Source of the DNA: Microlunatus capsulatus
GTDB lineage: Bacteria > Actinomycetota > Actinomycetes > Propionibacteriales > Propionibacteriaceae
DNA: 64,000 nucleotides
Reading direction: 5' to 3'
NCBI RefSeq assembly: GCF_017876495.1
Contig: NZ_JAGIOB010000001.1
Location: 3,968,001-4,032,000, forward strand
Shown: piece after piece, positions 22,947-29,762 of the stretch
How positions within the stretch are numbered: the stretch's first letter is position 1
Layout of the letters: each line of letters starts with the position of its first letter
Notes under the pieces: model-generated
The model's input: only the letters and a program-made list of their open reading frames with translations
Databases searched by the model: none
What the model was told of the DNA's origin: nothing
Made by a program: the position numbers and the translations under genes

Positions 22947-24086
22947 TCAGACCGACGGGGGAGCGGTGTCCACCAGCGCGGCCGCGTGCCGGCCGGCCGC
23001 GGCCGCGGCGAGGAAGTAGGCCGGGTCGCCGTCGAGGCCGCGGCCCATCGTCGTCAGCCGCACCGGGGAGCCGGCGAGGGCCACGTCCAGGCCGGCGAGC
23101 GGCACCCGCACGGCGCGGTGCCGGGTGAGCGCCGCGGCGGCCGCCTCCACCTCCGGGGCCAGCGCGACCACCGCGTCCAGCCCCTCGATCCCGTCGAGCG
23201 CGCCGGCCCCCGCGAAGTCGGGCACCGCCAGGTCCGCGGGCAGCAGGGCGACCCGGCCGTAGGCGGTGACGCTGTGGTGGGAGAGCCCGCGGTGGCGCGG
23301 CCGCGCGTCCGCCGTCGAGATCCGCAGCGAGCCGACCGGGCGGCCGCCCAGGGTCGCGGCGGCGTTGACCGCCTCGCCGACGCCGACGCCGGAGAAGCCC
23401 CAGCGGGTCCCGGTGCCCAGGTTGCCCGGTCCCTGGCTGAGCACCACGAGGTCGGCGCCCAGCGCCAGCCGGGCCGCCAGCAGGCCGGAGTGCACCGTCA
23501 CCGCCTCCAGGTCGCCGCCGAAGGCCTGGCCCACCGTCACCGTCGCCGCCAGCAGCCCGGCTTCGCGGAGCGCGGCGACCGTGCGGGAGAAGGCCAGCGG
23601 GAGCGCGCCCTGGTCGCTCATCACGTAGACCACCCGCGTGCCGGGCCGGTCGTGGGCCACGGCGAGCAGGGCGGGGGCGAGCGCGGAGTGCAGGTCGGCG
23701 ACGACGACCGGGAGGCCGTCGAGGTCGTCGGCGTCGGCCAGCAGCGCGTGGTGCGGCGAGCCCTGCTCGTCGGCGCCGGCCACCATCGCCTGCTGGGGCA
23801 GGTAGCGGGCCTTGACGAGGTGGCCGGCCGGCTGCGGCGGCTGGCCGCGCAGGTCGCCGTCCGGGGTGAGCGCGGCGATCACCAGCGCGTAGCCGCCGGT
23901 GCCGAGGCCCCGCTCGAGCGCCGCGACGTTGAGCAGCACGCGGTCCCCGACCAGGGGCGCGGCCATCAGCGCGGTGTAGGCCAGCGCCCGCACCTCGGTG
24001 CCGTCGGCGCGCTCCACGACCAGCTCGACCGCCCCCGGCCAGCCCCCGCGGACCGCGCTGACCCGGCCGTCGGCCCAGATGATCAT
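22947..24086 (-). CDS. DUF3866 family protein
   Basis: 379 residues, begins MIIWADGRVSAVRGGWPGAVEL. The pattern matches the DUF3866 family, conserved in actinomycetes without known function. GPGNLGTGTRWGFSGVGVGEAVNAAATLGG is a Gly-rich block that could bind a ligand. No signal or membrane segment. It is encoded antisense between the FKBP and pafB genes, so it interrupts the paf cluster. The ATG has a TAGGGT box 6 nt upstream and is probably leaderless. Confidence 0.75.
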   Translation of the reverse strand: MIIWADGRVSAVRGGWPGAVELVVERADGTEVRALAYTALMAAPLVGDRVLLNVAALERGLGTGGYALVIAALTPDGDLRGQPPQPAGHLVKARYLPQQAMVAGADEQGSPHHALLADADDLDGLPVVVADLHSALAPALLAVAHDRPGTRVVYVMSDQGALPLAFSRTVAALREAGLLAATVTVGQAFGGDLEAVTVHSGLLAARLALGADLVVLSQGPGNLGTGTRWGFSGVGVGEAVNAAATLGGRPVGSLRISTADARPRHRGLSHHSVTAYGRVALLPADLAVPDFAGAGALDGIEGLDAVVALAPEVEAAAAALTRHRAVRVPLAGLDVALAGSPVRLTTMGRGLDGDPAYFLAAAAAGRHAAALVDTAPPSV

Positions 24087-24092
24087 GCGCCG

Positions 24093-24098
24093 ACCCTA
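24093..24098 (-). promoter_or_regulatory. -10 box for leaderless DUF3866 gene
   Basis: Reads TAGGGT on the minus strand, ending 6 nt before the ATG whose first base is 24086. Confidence 0.55.
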
Positions 24099-24117
24099 TG
24101 CCGTGGGTGGCGGCTGT

Positions 24118-24123
24118 TAACCT
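24118..24123 (+). promoter_or_regulatory. -10 box for pafB-pafC
   Basis: TAACCT in an AT-richer patch, about 43 nt before the pafB ATG. It lies back to back with the DUF3866 promoter. Confidence 0.4.
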
Positions 24124-24166
24124 AGCGGCGACCCGTGGCCCCCGAGCGGGTGAGGAGAACGCACGC

Positions 24167-25147
24167 ATGGCACCGCGCAAGACCGAGCGCATCCTCAACC
24201 TCACCATCTGCCTGCTGGTCTCCGGCCGCTTCGTGCCCAAGAGCCGCATCCGCGAGGCCGTCGAGGGCTACCACGACCTGACCGACGCCGCCTTCGAGCG
24301 GACCTTCGAGCGCGACAAGGACGAGCTGCGCGCGCTCGGCGTGCCGATCGAGGTGGGCACCTTCGACCCCCTCTTCGACGACGAGCCGGGCTACCGGATC
24401 CTGCCGGGGGAGTTCGAGCTGCCGCCGATCGACCTCGACGCCGAGGAGGCGTCGGTGGTGGGCGTCGCCGCGCGGGTCTGGCAGCACGCCAGCATGGCCG
24501 AGTCGACCGGCAGCGCGATCGCCAAGCTGCGGGCCGCCGGCGTCGAGCCCGACCCGTCGCTGCTCGCGTCGCTGGAGCCGTCGGTGCAGGCGACCGAGCC
24601 CGGGTTCGAGCCCCTCTGGGTCGCGGTGCTGGAGCGGATCCGGATGAGCTTCACCTACCGCGACGGCAGCCGCCGCACCCTCGAGCCCTGGGGCATGACG
24701 TCCTCGAAGGGCCGCTGGTACGTCATCGGCCGCGACGTCGACCGCGACGCCACCCGGATGTTCAAGCTCTCGCGGATGGCCGACCTGCCGCGCCGGGAGT
24801 CCAAGCCGGGCGCCTACGAGGTGCCCGCCGACCTCGACCTGCGCTCGCTCGCCCGCGCGCTGGCCCCGCGCGAGCCCACCGAGGAGGCCGTCCTCGCGCT
24901 GCGGGCCGGACGGGCCCCCGGGCTCCGTCGCCGCGGACGGCCCGGCCGCACCGACGTCGCGCTGCCCGCCGGCTTCGAGGTGCACGTCGTCGCCTTCTCC
25001 GACCTGGGCTCGGCCGCCGAGGAGATCTGCCGCTACGCCGCCGACGTCGTGGTCCTGGAGCCGGTCACGTTGCGCGAGCGCGTCGTCGAGGGGTTGGCCG
25101 CCGTCGCCCGCACGGCGGCGCAGCCGGCGACGAGCGGGGCGGCATGA
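24167..25147 (+). CDS. pafB: WYL-domain transcriptional regulator PafB
   Basis: 326 residues. An N-terminal winged helix begins RKTERILNLTICLLVSGRFVPKSRIREAVEGY, a WYL domain follows (about 150-215, GMTSSKGRWYVIGRDVDR), then a C-terminal WCX-type domain. In mycobacteria PafB and PafC form the complex that activates the RecA-independent DNA damage response. The ATG has GAGGAG at good spacing; the frame is open further upstream. It overlaps pafC by 4 nt. Confidence 0.93.
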   Translation: MAPRKTERILNLTICLLVSGRFVPKSRIREAVEGYHDLTDAAFERTFERDKDELRALGVPIEVGTFDPLFDDEPGYRILPGEFELPPIDLDAEEASVVGVAARVWQHASMAESTGSAIAKLRAAGVEPDPSLLASLEPSVQATEPGFEPLWVAVLERIRMSFTYRDGSRRTLEPWGMTSSKGRWYVIGRDVDRDATRMFKLSRMADLPRRESKPGAYEVPADLDLRSLARALAPREPTEEAVLALRAGRAPGLRRRGRPGRTDVALPAGFEVHVVAFSDLGSAAEEICRYAADVVVLEPVTLRERVVEGLAAVARTAAQPATSGAA

Positions 25148-26118
25148 CCTCCCAGGCCCAGGTGCGCCGGCTGCTCAGCCTCGTGCCCTACCTCCGCGAG
25201 CACGACGGGGCCGCCATGGCCGACGTCGCCAAGGCTTTCGGCATCAGCGTCCGGACCCTGCGCGAGGACCTCGCCGTGCTGTGGATGTGCGGGATGCCCG
25301 GGCTCACCCCCGGCGACCTCATCGACATCGACATGGACGCCGTCGACGGCGAGGGCGTCATCCACCTCAGCAACGCCGACTACCTCACCCGGCCGCTGCG
25401 GCTGTCCACCGACGAGGCCCTCGCCCTGGTGCTGGGCCTGCGGACGCTGCGCGAGATCGCCGGACCCGGCCAGCGGGCCGCCGTCGACCGCGCCCTGCGC
25501 AAGCTCGAGGCCGCGTCCGGCTCGGCACCGACCGACCAGGCCAGCGTCAGCGTCACCGCCGGCCAGGACGAGATCCAGGTCCGGGTCAGCGAGGGCCTGC
25601 AGCGCGGCCTGCAGCTCGACCTCACCTACGACAACGCCTCCCGCGCCGAGACCACCCGGCGCCGGGTGGACCCGCTGCGCGTCTTCGTCCTCGAGGGCTA
25701 CGGCTACCTGGAGGCCTGGTGCCACTCCGCGGTGGGCCTGCGGACCTTCCGGCTGGACCGGATCGCGGCGGTCGAGGTGACCGACGTGCCCGTCGAGCCC
25801 CACGACGTCGTCCTCAAGGACCTCAGCAAGGGCTGGTTCGAGACGCTCAAGGACGCCCCGCTGGTCACCCTGGACCTCGCGCCCGAGGCCACCTGGGTGG
25901 CGGAGTACTACCCGACCGAGGCGACGTCGGCCCGCGCCGACGGGGGTCTGACGGTGACCCTGCGGGTGCGCGACCCGGGCTGGCTGCGCGGGCTGCTGCT
26001 GGGCCTGCGCGGCGGGGGCAGTGTCGTCGCCCCGGCCGGGGCCGGGGATTCGGCGGCCGAGGCGGCCCAGGAGGCGCTCGACCAGTACGCGGCGCTCTTC
26101 GCCCCGGCGGCGGACTGA
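25144..26118 (+). CDS. pafC: WYL-domain transcriptional regulator PafC
   Basis: 324 residues with the same plan as PafB: winged helix (VRRLLSLVPYLREHDGAAMADVAKAF), WYL domain around residues 155-220 (YGYLEAWCHSAVGLRTFRLDRI), C-terminal WCX region. It partners PafB. ATG overlaps the pafB stop. The stop lies 2 bp from the stop of the convergent hspR-like gene, with no room for a separate terminator. Confidence 0.93.
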   Translation: MTSQAQVRRLLSLVPYLREHDGAAMADVAKAFGISVRTLREDLAVLWMCGMPGLTPGDLIDIDMDAVDGEGVIHLSNADYLTRPLRLSTDEALALVLGLRTLREIAGPGQRAAVDRALRKLEAASGSAPTDQASVSVTAGQDEIQVRVSEGLQRGLQLDLTYDNASRAETTRRRVDPLRVFVLEGYGYLEAWCHSAVGLRTFRLDRIAAVEVTDVPVEPHDVVLKDLSKGWFETLKDAPLVTLDLAPEATWVAEYYPTEATSARADGGLTVTLRVRDPGWLRGLLLGLRGGGSVVAPAGAGDSAAEAAQEALDQYAALFAPAAD

Positions 26119-26120
26119 GC

Positions 26121-26435
26121 TCAGCCCTGCGTCGGGGCCGGGTCGTCGGCCGCGCGCCGGGCGTCGGCCAGGTCGTCCTGCAGGTCCAGCACCATGGCCA
26201 CGCCGGCCAGGTTCAGGCCGGCCTCCAGCAGCGCGGTGATCCGGCCCAGCCGGGTGACGTCGTCGCGGCTGTAGAGCCGGGTGCCGCCGGCGGTCCGACC
26301 GGGGGTGAGCAGGCCGCGGCGCTCGTAGAGCCGGAGGTTCTGCACCCCGGTGCCGACCAGCTCGGCCGCGACGGTGATGCCGTAGACGCCGCGCGCGTCC
26401 TCCCCGGAGTCCGACCCAGATTCTCCTGCAGCCAC
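26121..26435 (-). CDS. MerR/HspR-like regulator divergent from hsp20
   Basis: 104 residues. ITVAAELVGTGVQNLRLYERRGLLTPGRT is the MerR-type winged helix, with the wing GGTRLYSRDDVTRL, then one dimer helix; there is no metal or effector domain, as in HspR. Divergence from a small heat-shock gene with overlapping promoters fits repression of that gene and itself. A canonical HspR site (CTTGAGT-N7-ACTCAAG) is not present. The GTG has no ribosome site but a TAGTCT box 6 nt upstream, so leaderless. Confidence 0.8.
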   Translation of the reverse strand: MAAGESGSDSGEDARGVYGITVAAELVGTGVQNLRLYERRGLLTPGRTAGGTRLYSRDDVTRLGRITALLEAGLNLAGVAMVLDLQDDLADARRAADDPAPTQG

Positions 26436-26437
26436 GC

Positions 26438-26467
26438 TTGAAGACTATCCGGCACTGATGCTATAAA
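26438..26467 (+). promoter_or_regulatory. hsp20 promoter
   Basis: TTGAAG at 26438-26443 and TATAAA at 26462-26467, spacer 18 bp, in an unusually AT-rich patch. Predicted start near 26474, 65-70 nt before the hsp20 ATG. Confidence 0.7.
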
Positions 26468-26470
26468 CAA
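26442..26470 (-). promoter_or_regulatory. hspR-like gene promoter, overlapping the hsp20 promoter
   Basis: On the minus strand TTGTTT (26470-26465), a 17-bp spacer and TAGTCT (26447-26442), ending 6 nt before the GTG at 26435. It overlaps the hsp20 promoter almost completely. Confidence 0.65.
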
Positions 26471-26483
26471 TCTGTAGCCGTCA

Positions 26484-26498
26484 CCACAGATCTGGTGG
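26484..26498. promoter_or_regulatory. Palindrome in the hsp20 leader, candidate operator
   Basis: CCACAGATCTGGTGG, an imperfect 15-bp palindrome centred on AGATCT, about 17 bp after the -10 box. An ATCTGT at about 26470 and this ACAGAT also form an inverted pair. A candidate site for the divergent regulator. Confidence 0.4.
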
Positions 26499-26541
26499 CG
26501 GGTGCACCACATCATCCACATCTGAGAAGGGAGAGACCCCC

Positions 26542-26985
26542 ATGTTGATGCGCACCGACCCGTTCCGCGACCTCGACCGGCTCACCCAGCAGGTGTTCGG
26601 CACCCCGGCCCGGCCGGCCCTGATGGCCATGGACGCCTGGCGCGAGGGCGACACCTTCGCCGTCGAGTTCGACCTGCCCGGCATCGACGTCGACTCGATC
26701 GACCTGGACGTCGAGCGCAACGTGCTGACCGTCCGCGCCGACCGGCCCGCCCGTGAGGGCATCGCCGAGCTGGTGGCGGCCGAGCGGCCCCGCGGCGTCT
26801 TCAGCCGCCAGCTGATCCTCGGCGACAACCTCGACACCGAGCACATCCAGGCCTCCTACGACGCCGGCGTCCTGCGCCTGCAGATCCCCGTCGCCGAGAA
26901 GGCCAAGCCGCGCAAGATCGCGGTGACGTCGTCCGACGAGTCCCGGGTCGTCGAGGGGGAGGGGCACAAGGTCCTGCAGCGTTGA
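26542..26985 (+). CDS. Small heat-shock protein, Hsp20/alpha-crystallin family
   Basis: 147 residues. The alpha-crystallin domain spans about 30-130: [32 protein letters not shown], then [33 protein letters not shown], which ends with the GVLxL-type motif. It acts as an ATP-independent holdase. The ATG follows GAAGGGAGAG. The strong AT-rich promoter and the divergent MerR-type regulator suggest heat or stress induction. Confidence 0.93.
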   Translation: MLMRTDPFRDLDRLTQQVFGTPARPALMAMDAWREGDTFAVEFDLPGIDVDSIDLDVERNVLTVRADRPAREGIAELVAAERPRGVFSRQLILGDNLDTEHIQASYDAGVLRLQIPVAEKAKPRKIAVTSSDESRVVEGEGHKVLQR

Positions 26986-26988
26986 TGG

Positions 26989-27058
26989 CCCTCGCTCCGC
27001 TCGGGCGCGGACCGCGCTGGGCCTTCTGCCCTCGCTCCGCTCGGGCGCGGACCGCGCT
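26989..27058. repeat. Two direct 30-bp repeats after hsp20
   Basis: Identical copies at 26989-27018 and 27029-27058, each starting CCCTCGCTCCGCTCGGG and ending CGCGGACCGCGCT, 40-bp period, beginning 3 bp after the hsp20 stop. Confidence 0.85.
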
Positions 27059-27063
27059 CCGGC

Positions 27064-27130
27064 CCTCCGTCGACGTCGTCGCCGGGGTGGACGAAGAGCA
27101 TGTCCACCCCGCTCCTCCTCTCGACGGAGG
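27064..27130. repeat. Nested inverted repeats
   Basis: Outer arms CCTCCGTCGA (27064-27073) and TCGACGGAGG (27121-27130), inner arms GGGGTGGAC (27084-27092) and GTCCACCCC (27102-27110). Together they could fold into one long stem with internal loops. No coding content seen. Confidence 0.7.
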
Positions 27131-27169
27131 CGCGCGGCCCGGTGCGGGTCGAGGCTCGAGGTAGCCGAA

Positions 27170-27219
27170 GGGTTGTGAGGACTTCGACCGGGAGTACGCG
27201 GTCGAAGTCCTCACAACCC
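27170..27219. terminator. Perfect 21-bp inverted repeat
   Basis: Arms at 27170-27190 and 27199-27219 are exact reverse complements, starting GGGTTGTGAGG and GGTCGAAGTCC respectively, around an 8-nt loop. It is a very stable hairpin between hsp20 and the next promoter. It may terminate or belong to a dispersed repeat family; there is no T-run. Confidence 0.7.
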
Positions 27220-27238
27220 CGTCCCGTGCTCGCACCTC

Positions 27239-27244
27239 TAGACT
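27239..27244 (+). promoter_or_regulatory. -10 box for leaderless small membrane protein
   Basis: TAGACT, exactly 6 nt before the GTG at 27251. Confidence 0.6.
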
Positions 27245-27250
27245 GCGCGG

Positions 27251-27481
27251 GTGCTCTGGGTGGTCCTCGTCCTCGTCCTCGCGCTGGGTGCGCTGGCCGT
27301 GCTGGTCGGCTACGCCGTCTGGCTCGCCCACAAGACCTCCGACCTGCTGAGCGAGGTGGCGGTGCTGGGCGACCAGGCCGCCCGGCTGGGGGACCTGCTG
27401 GCCCAGGTCGGCGCTCCGGAGACCGCTCCGCGGCCCGCGGGCCCGAACGGCCCGACCCGCGAGGTGCGCGACGTACGATGA
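27251..27481 (+). CDS. Small single-pass membrane protein
   Basis: 76 residues. Residues 2-26 form one hydrophobic helix (VVLVLVLALGALAVLVGYAV). A short amphipathic helix (KTSDLLSEVAVLGDQAARLGDLLAQV) and a charged tail follow. The gene lies 63 bp before tatA in the same direction, but the tatA -10 box is at its 3' end. A link to Tat export is only positional; no family is recognised. Confidence 0.65.
   Translation: MLWVVLVLVLALGALAVLVGYAVWLAHKTSDLLSEVAVLGDQAARLGDLLAQVGAPETAPRPAGPNGPTREVRDVR
27474..27479 (+). promoter_or_regulatory. -10 box for tatA-tatC
   Basis: TACGAT at the 3' end of the small membrane gene, 65 nt before the tatA ATG, leaving a leader with GAAGAGGAA as ribosome site. Confidence 0.4.
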
Positions 27482-27544
27482 GGACGAAGGCGCCGGACGA
27501 CGGTTCGTCGGGCGCGTGCAGTGCCGCATCGGAGAAGAGGAAAC

Positions 27545-27886
27545 ATGAACGTGCTCGCCATCGCCGGACTCGGCGCCCCTGAGCTGCTGATCATCCTGGC
27601 TGTCGTGCTGCTGCTGTTCGGCGGGTCGCGGCTCGCCGGTCTCGGCAAGAGCACCGGCCGCGCCCTCAAGGAGTTCAAGGAGGAGACCAAGGGTCTCAAG
27701 GGCGAGCAGAAGGGCGACCCGGAGATCACCGGCACCACCGGCACCACGGGGACGACCGGCTCGTTCGACGCCCAGCCCGGCACCGGCGTGAACGGCGCCC
27801 CCTACAGCGACCCGGAGCAGGTCCAGCACCCGGTGTCGCGCCCGGCCAACGGCTCGGCGGACTCCGACGTCCGTCGCGACGTCTGA
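27545..27886 (+). CDS. tatA: Sec-independent protein translocase TatA
   Basis: 113 residues. Short periplasmic start, one membrane helix (PELLIILAVVLLLFGGSRLAGLGK) with the FG hinge, then an amphipathic helix (STGRALKEFKEETKGL). The C-terminal tail has a TGTTGTTGTTG repeat. TatA oligomers form the passage for folded proteins. tatC follows after 16 bp. The ATG at 27545 is preceded by AAGAGGAAAC. Confidence 0.95.
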   Translation: MNVLAIAGLGAPELLIILAVVLLLFGGSRLAGLGKSTGRALKEFKEETKGLKGEQKGDPEITGTTGTTGTTGSFDAQPGTGVNGAPYSDPEQVQHPVSRPANGSADSDVRRDV

Positions 27887-27902
27887 CCGGTAGCACCCGA
27901 CC

Positions 27903-28832
27903 GTGTCCTTGACGATCAAGGGCCGGCCCCTGAAGCTCAGCCTGGCCTGGCTCCGGCCCCCGGCCGCGCCCGCCGACGGGTCGATGACCCTCTTCGAGCA
28001 CCTCAAAGAGCTGCGCTACCGGCTCGTCGTGGCTGCGCTCGCCATCGTGATCGGCACGACGGCGGCCTGGTTCTTCCGCAGCGACCTCATCGACGTCCTG
28101 CTCTCGCCGTACTACCAGGCCGCTGCCGACCTCAAGGCGAAGAACCCCGAGGCGACGCTGCAGGTGGTCAACAACGGCATCGCCTCGCCGTTCACCCTGG
28201 CGATCAAGGTCTCGGCGCTGGCCGGGGTCATCCTCACCTCGCCGGTCTGGCTGTGGCAGCTGTGGTCGTTCATCGTCCCGGGCCTGCTGGCCAAGGAGAA
28301 GAAGTGGGCGATGCTCTTCATCGGCGCCGCCACGCCGCTCTTCTGCGCCGGGGTGGCCGTCGGCTACATCGTGATGCCGAAGGGCATCAGCGTGCTGCTG
28401 GGCTTCACCGAGGGCGGCGTCACCAACCTGCAGGACATCAACCAGTTCCTGTCGTTCCTGATGCGGATCATGCTCGTCTTCGGGGCGGCGTTCCTCATCC
28501 CGCTGGTCGTGCTGATGCTCAACATCCTCGGCGTGGTGCCGGCCCGGTACCTCTCGAAGTACCGGACCTACGTCATCTTCGGCACCTTCGTCTTCGGTGC
28601 GGTGGCGACGCCGTCGACCGACCCGTTCTCGATGCTGGCCCTCGCGGCGCCCATGACGATCCTGTTCCTGGCGGCCGAGATCATCGCCCACATCCTCGAC
28701 CGGCGGAAGGCCCGGCGGGCCGCCGTCGACGGTGACAGCCTGCTCGCGTCCGGCGTCGAGAACGATGTCGCGCTGAAGCAGCTCGACGCCGACGACGACG
28801 ACGCGGACGGCACCCGGGGCAGCGGGAGCTAG
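27903..28832 (+). CDS. tatC: Sec-independent protein translocase TatC
   Basis: 309 residues with six membrane helices. TLFEHLKELRYRLVVAALA is the N-terminal signal-binding region, and GAVATPSTDPFSMLALAAPM the conserved late segment. It is the receptor for twin-arginine signal peptides. The C-terminal 45 residues are acidic and variable. The order tatA-tatC-helY of mycobacteria is kept, with a lipid kinase gene inserted. Confidence 0.95.
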   Translation: MSLTIKGRPLKLSLAWLRPPAAPADGSMTLFEHLKELRYRLVVAALAIVIGTTAAWFFRSDLIDVLLSPYYQAAADLKAKNPEATLQVVNNGIASPFTLAIKVSALAGVILTSPVWLWQLWSFIVPGLLAKEKKWAMLFIGAATPLFCAGVAVGYIVMPKGISVLLGFTEGGVTNLQDINQFLSFLMRIMLVFGAAFLIPLVVLMLNILGVVPARYLSKYRTYVIFGTFVFGAVATPSTDPFSMLALAAPMTILFLAAEIIAHILDRRKARRAAVDGDSLLASGVENDVALKQLDADDDDADGTRGSGS

Positions 28833-28838
28833 CGACCC

Positions 28839-29750
28839 GTGCCCCGACGGATCGTGCTGGTCGTCAACCCGACGGCCGGCCGGGGCCGTGCGGGCCGGGC
28901 GCTGCCCGGCGTCCGGGCCCGCCTCGAGGCGTCGGGCGACGAGGTCGCCGTCGTCCCCAGCACCGACTACGCGCACGCCCGCGCGACGATGGCCGCCGCC
29001 GTGGCCGGCGGGGCCGACGTCCTGGCCGTGATGGGCGGCGACGGCATGATGCACCTCGGCGTCAACGCCTGCGCCGACCAGGCCAGCGCCACGCCCACCC
29101 TCCTCGGCCTCGTGCCGGCGGGCAGCGGCAACGACCTCTGCCGCGGTGTCGGGCTGGACCCCGACGACCCGGTGGCCGCTGCCGGTGTCGTCGCCGACGG
29201 CAGCCGGCGCGACCTCGACCTGATGACGGTGGCCGGCCGCCACGTCGGCGCCGTGCTGGCCACCGGCTTCGACGCCCTGGTCAACCGCCGCGCCAACGTG
29301 ATGGCCTTCCCGCGCGGCTCGAGCCGCTACACCGTCGCCGCCCTCGCCGAGCTGCGGGTCTTCTCCCCGCTGCGGTACCGGCTGGTCCTCGACGGCGCCC
29401 CGCGCGAGCTCGAGGCCATGCTCGTCGCCGTCGGCAACACGAGCAGCTACGGCGGCGGGATGCGGATCTGCCCCGCCGCCGACCCGGCCGACGGCTGGCT
29501 CGACGTCACCGTCATCCACCCGGTCCACCGGGCGACCCTGCTCCGGCTGCTGCCGCAGATGACCTCGGGGCGGTTCGCCCGGCACCCGTGCGTCGAGCAG
29601 CTGCGGGCCCGCGTCGTCCGCGTCGACGGCGAGACCGCGGACGGCGCCCCGCTGGTCACCTTCGGCGACGGCGAGCAGCTCGGCGACGTGCCGGTGGACG
29701 CCGTCGTGGCCCCGGAGGTCCTCCCGCTGGTGGTTTCGACCGCCCGGTAA
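28839..29750 (+). CDS. Diacylglycerol kinase family lipid kinase
   Basis: 303 residues. VVNPTAGRGRAGRALPGVRARL at the start and VMGGDGMMHLGVNACADQ, with the GGDGxxH-type catalytic loop, place it in the DagK/YegS/sphingosine-kinase family. LVPAGSGNDLCRGVGLD is the second nucleotide block. The substrate may be diacylglycerol or another lipid alcohol. GTG start with GGGAG upstream, 6 bp after tatC. Confidence 0.9.
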   Translation: MPRRIVLVVNPTAGRGRAGRALPGVRARLEASGDEVAVVPSTDYAHARATMAAAVAGGADVLAVMGGDGMMHLGVNACADQASATPTLLGLVPAGSGNDLCRGVGLDPDDPVAAAGVVADGSRRDLDLMTVAGRHVGAVLATGFDALVNRRANVMAFPRGSSRYTVAALAELRVFSPLRYRLVLDGAPRELEAMLVAVGNTSSYGGGMRICPAADPADGWLDVTVIHPVHRATLLRLLPQMTSGRFARHPCVEQLRARVVRVDGETADGAPLVTFGDGEQLGDVPVDAVVAPEVLPLVVSTAR

Positions 29751-29753
29751 CTT
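29748..29753 (+). promoter_or_regulatory. -10 box for helY
   Basis: TAACTT overlapping the lipid kinase stop codon, 9 nt before the ATG at 29763, giving a leaderless or almost leaderless mRNA. Confidence 0.45.
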
Positions 29754-29762
29754 GGGTCCATC

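Noticed and set aside
26438-26460. CTTGAAG as half of an HspR HAIR site
   Set aside because: The second half (ACTCAAG after 7 nt) is absent, and the sequence is better explained as the -35 box of hsp20.
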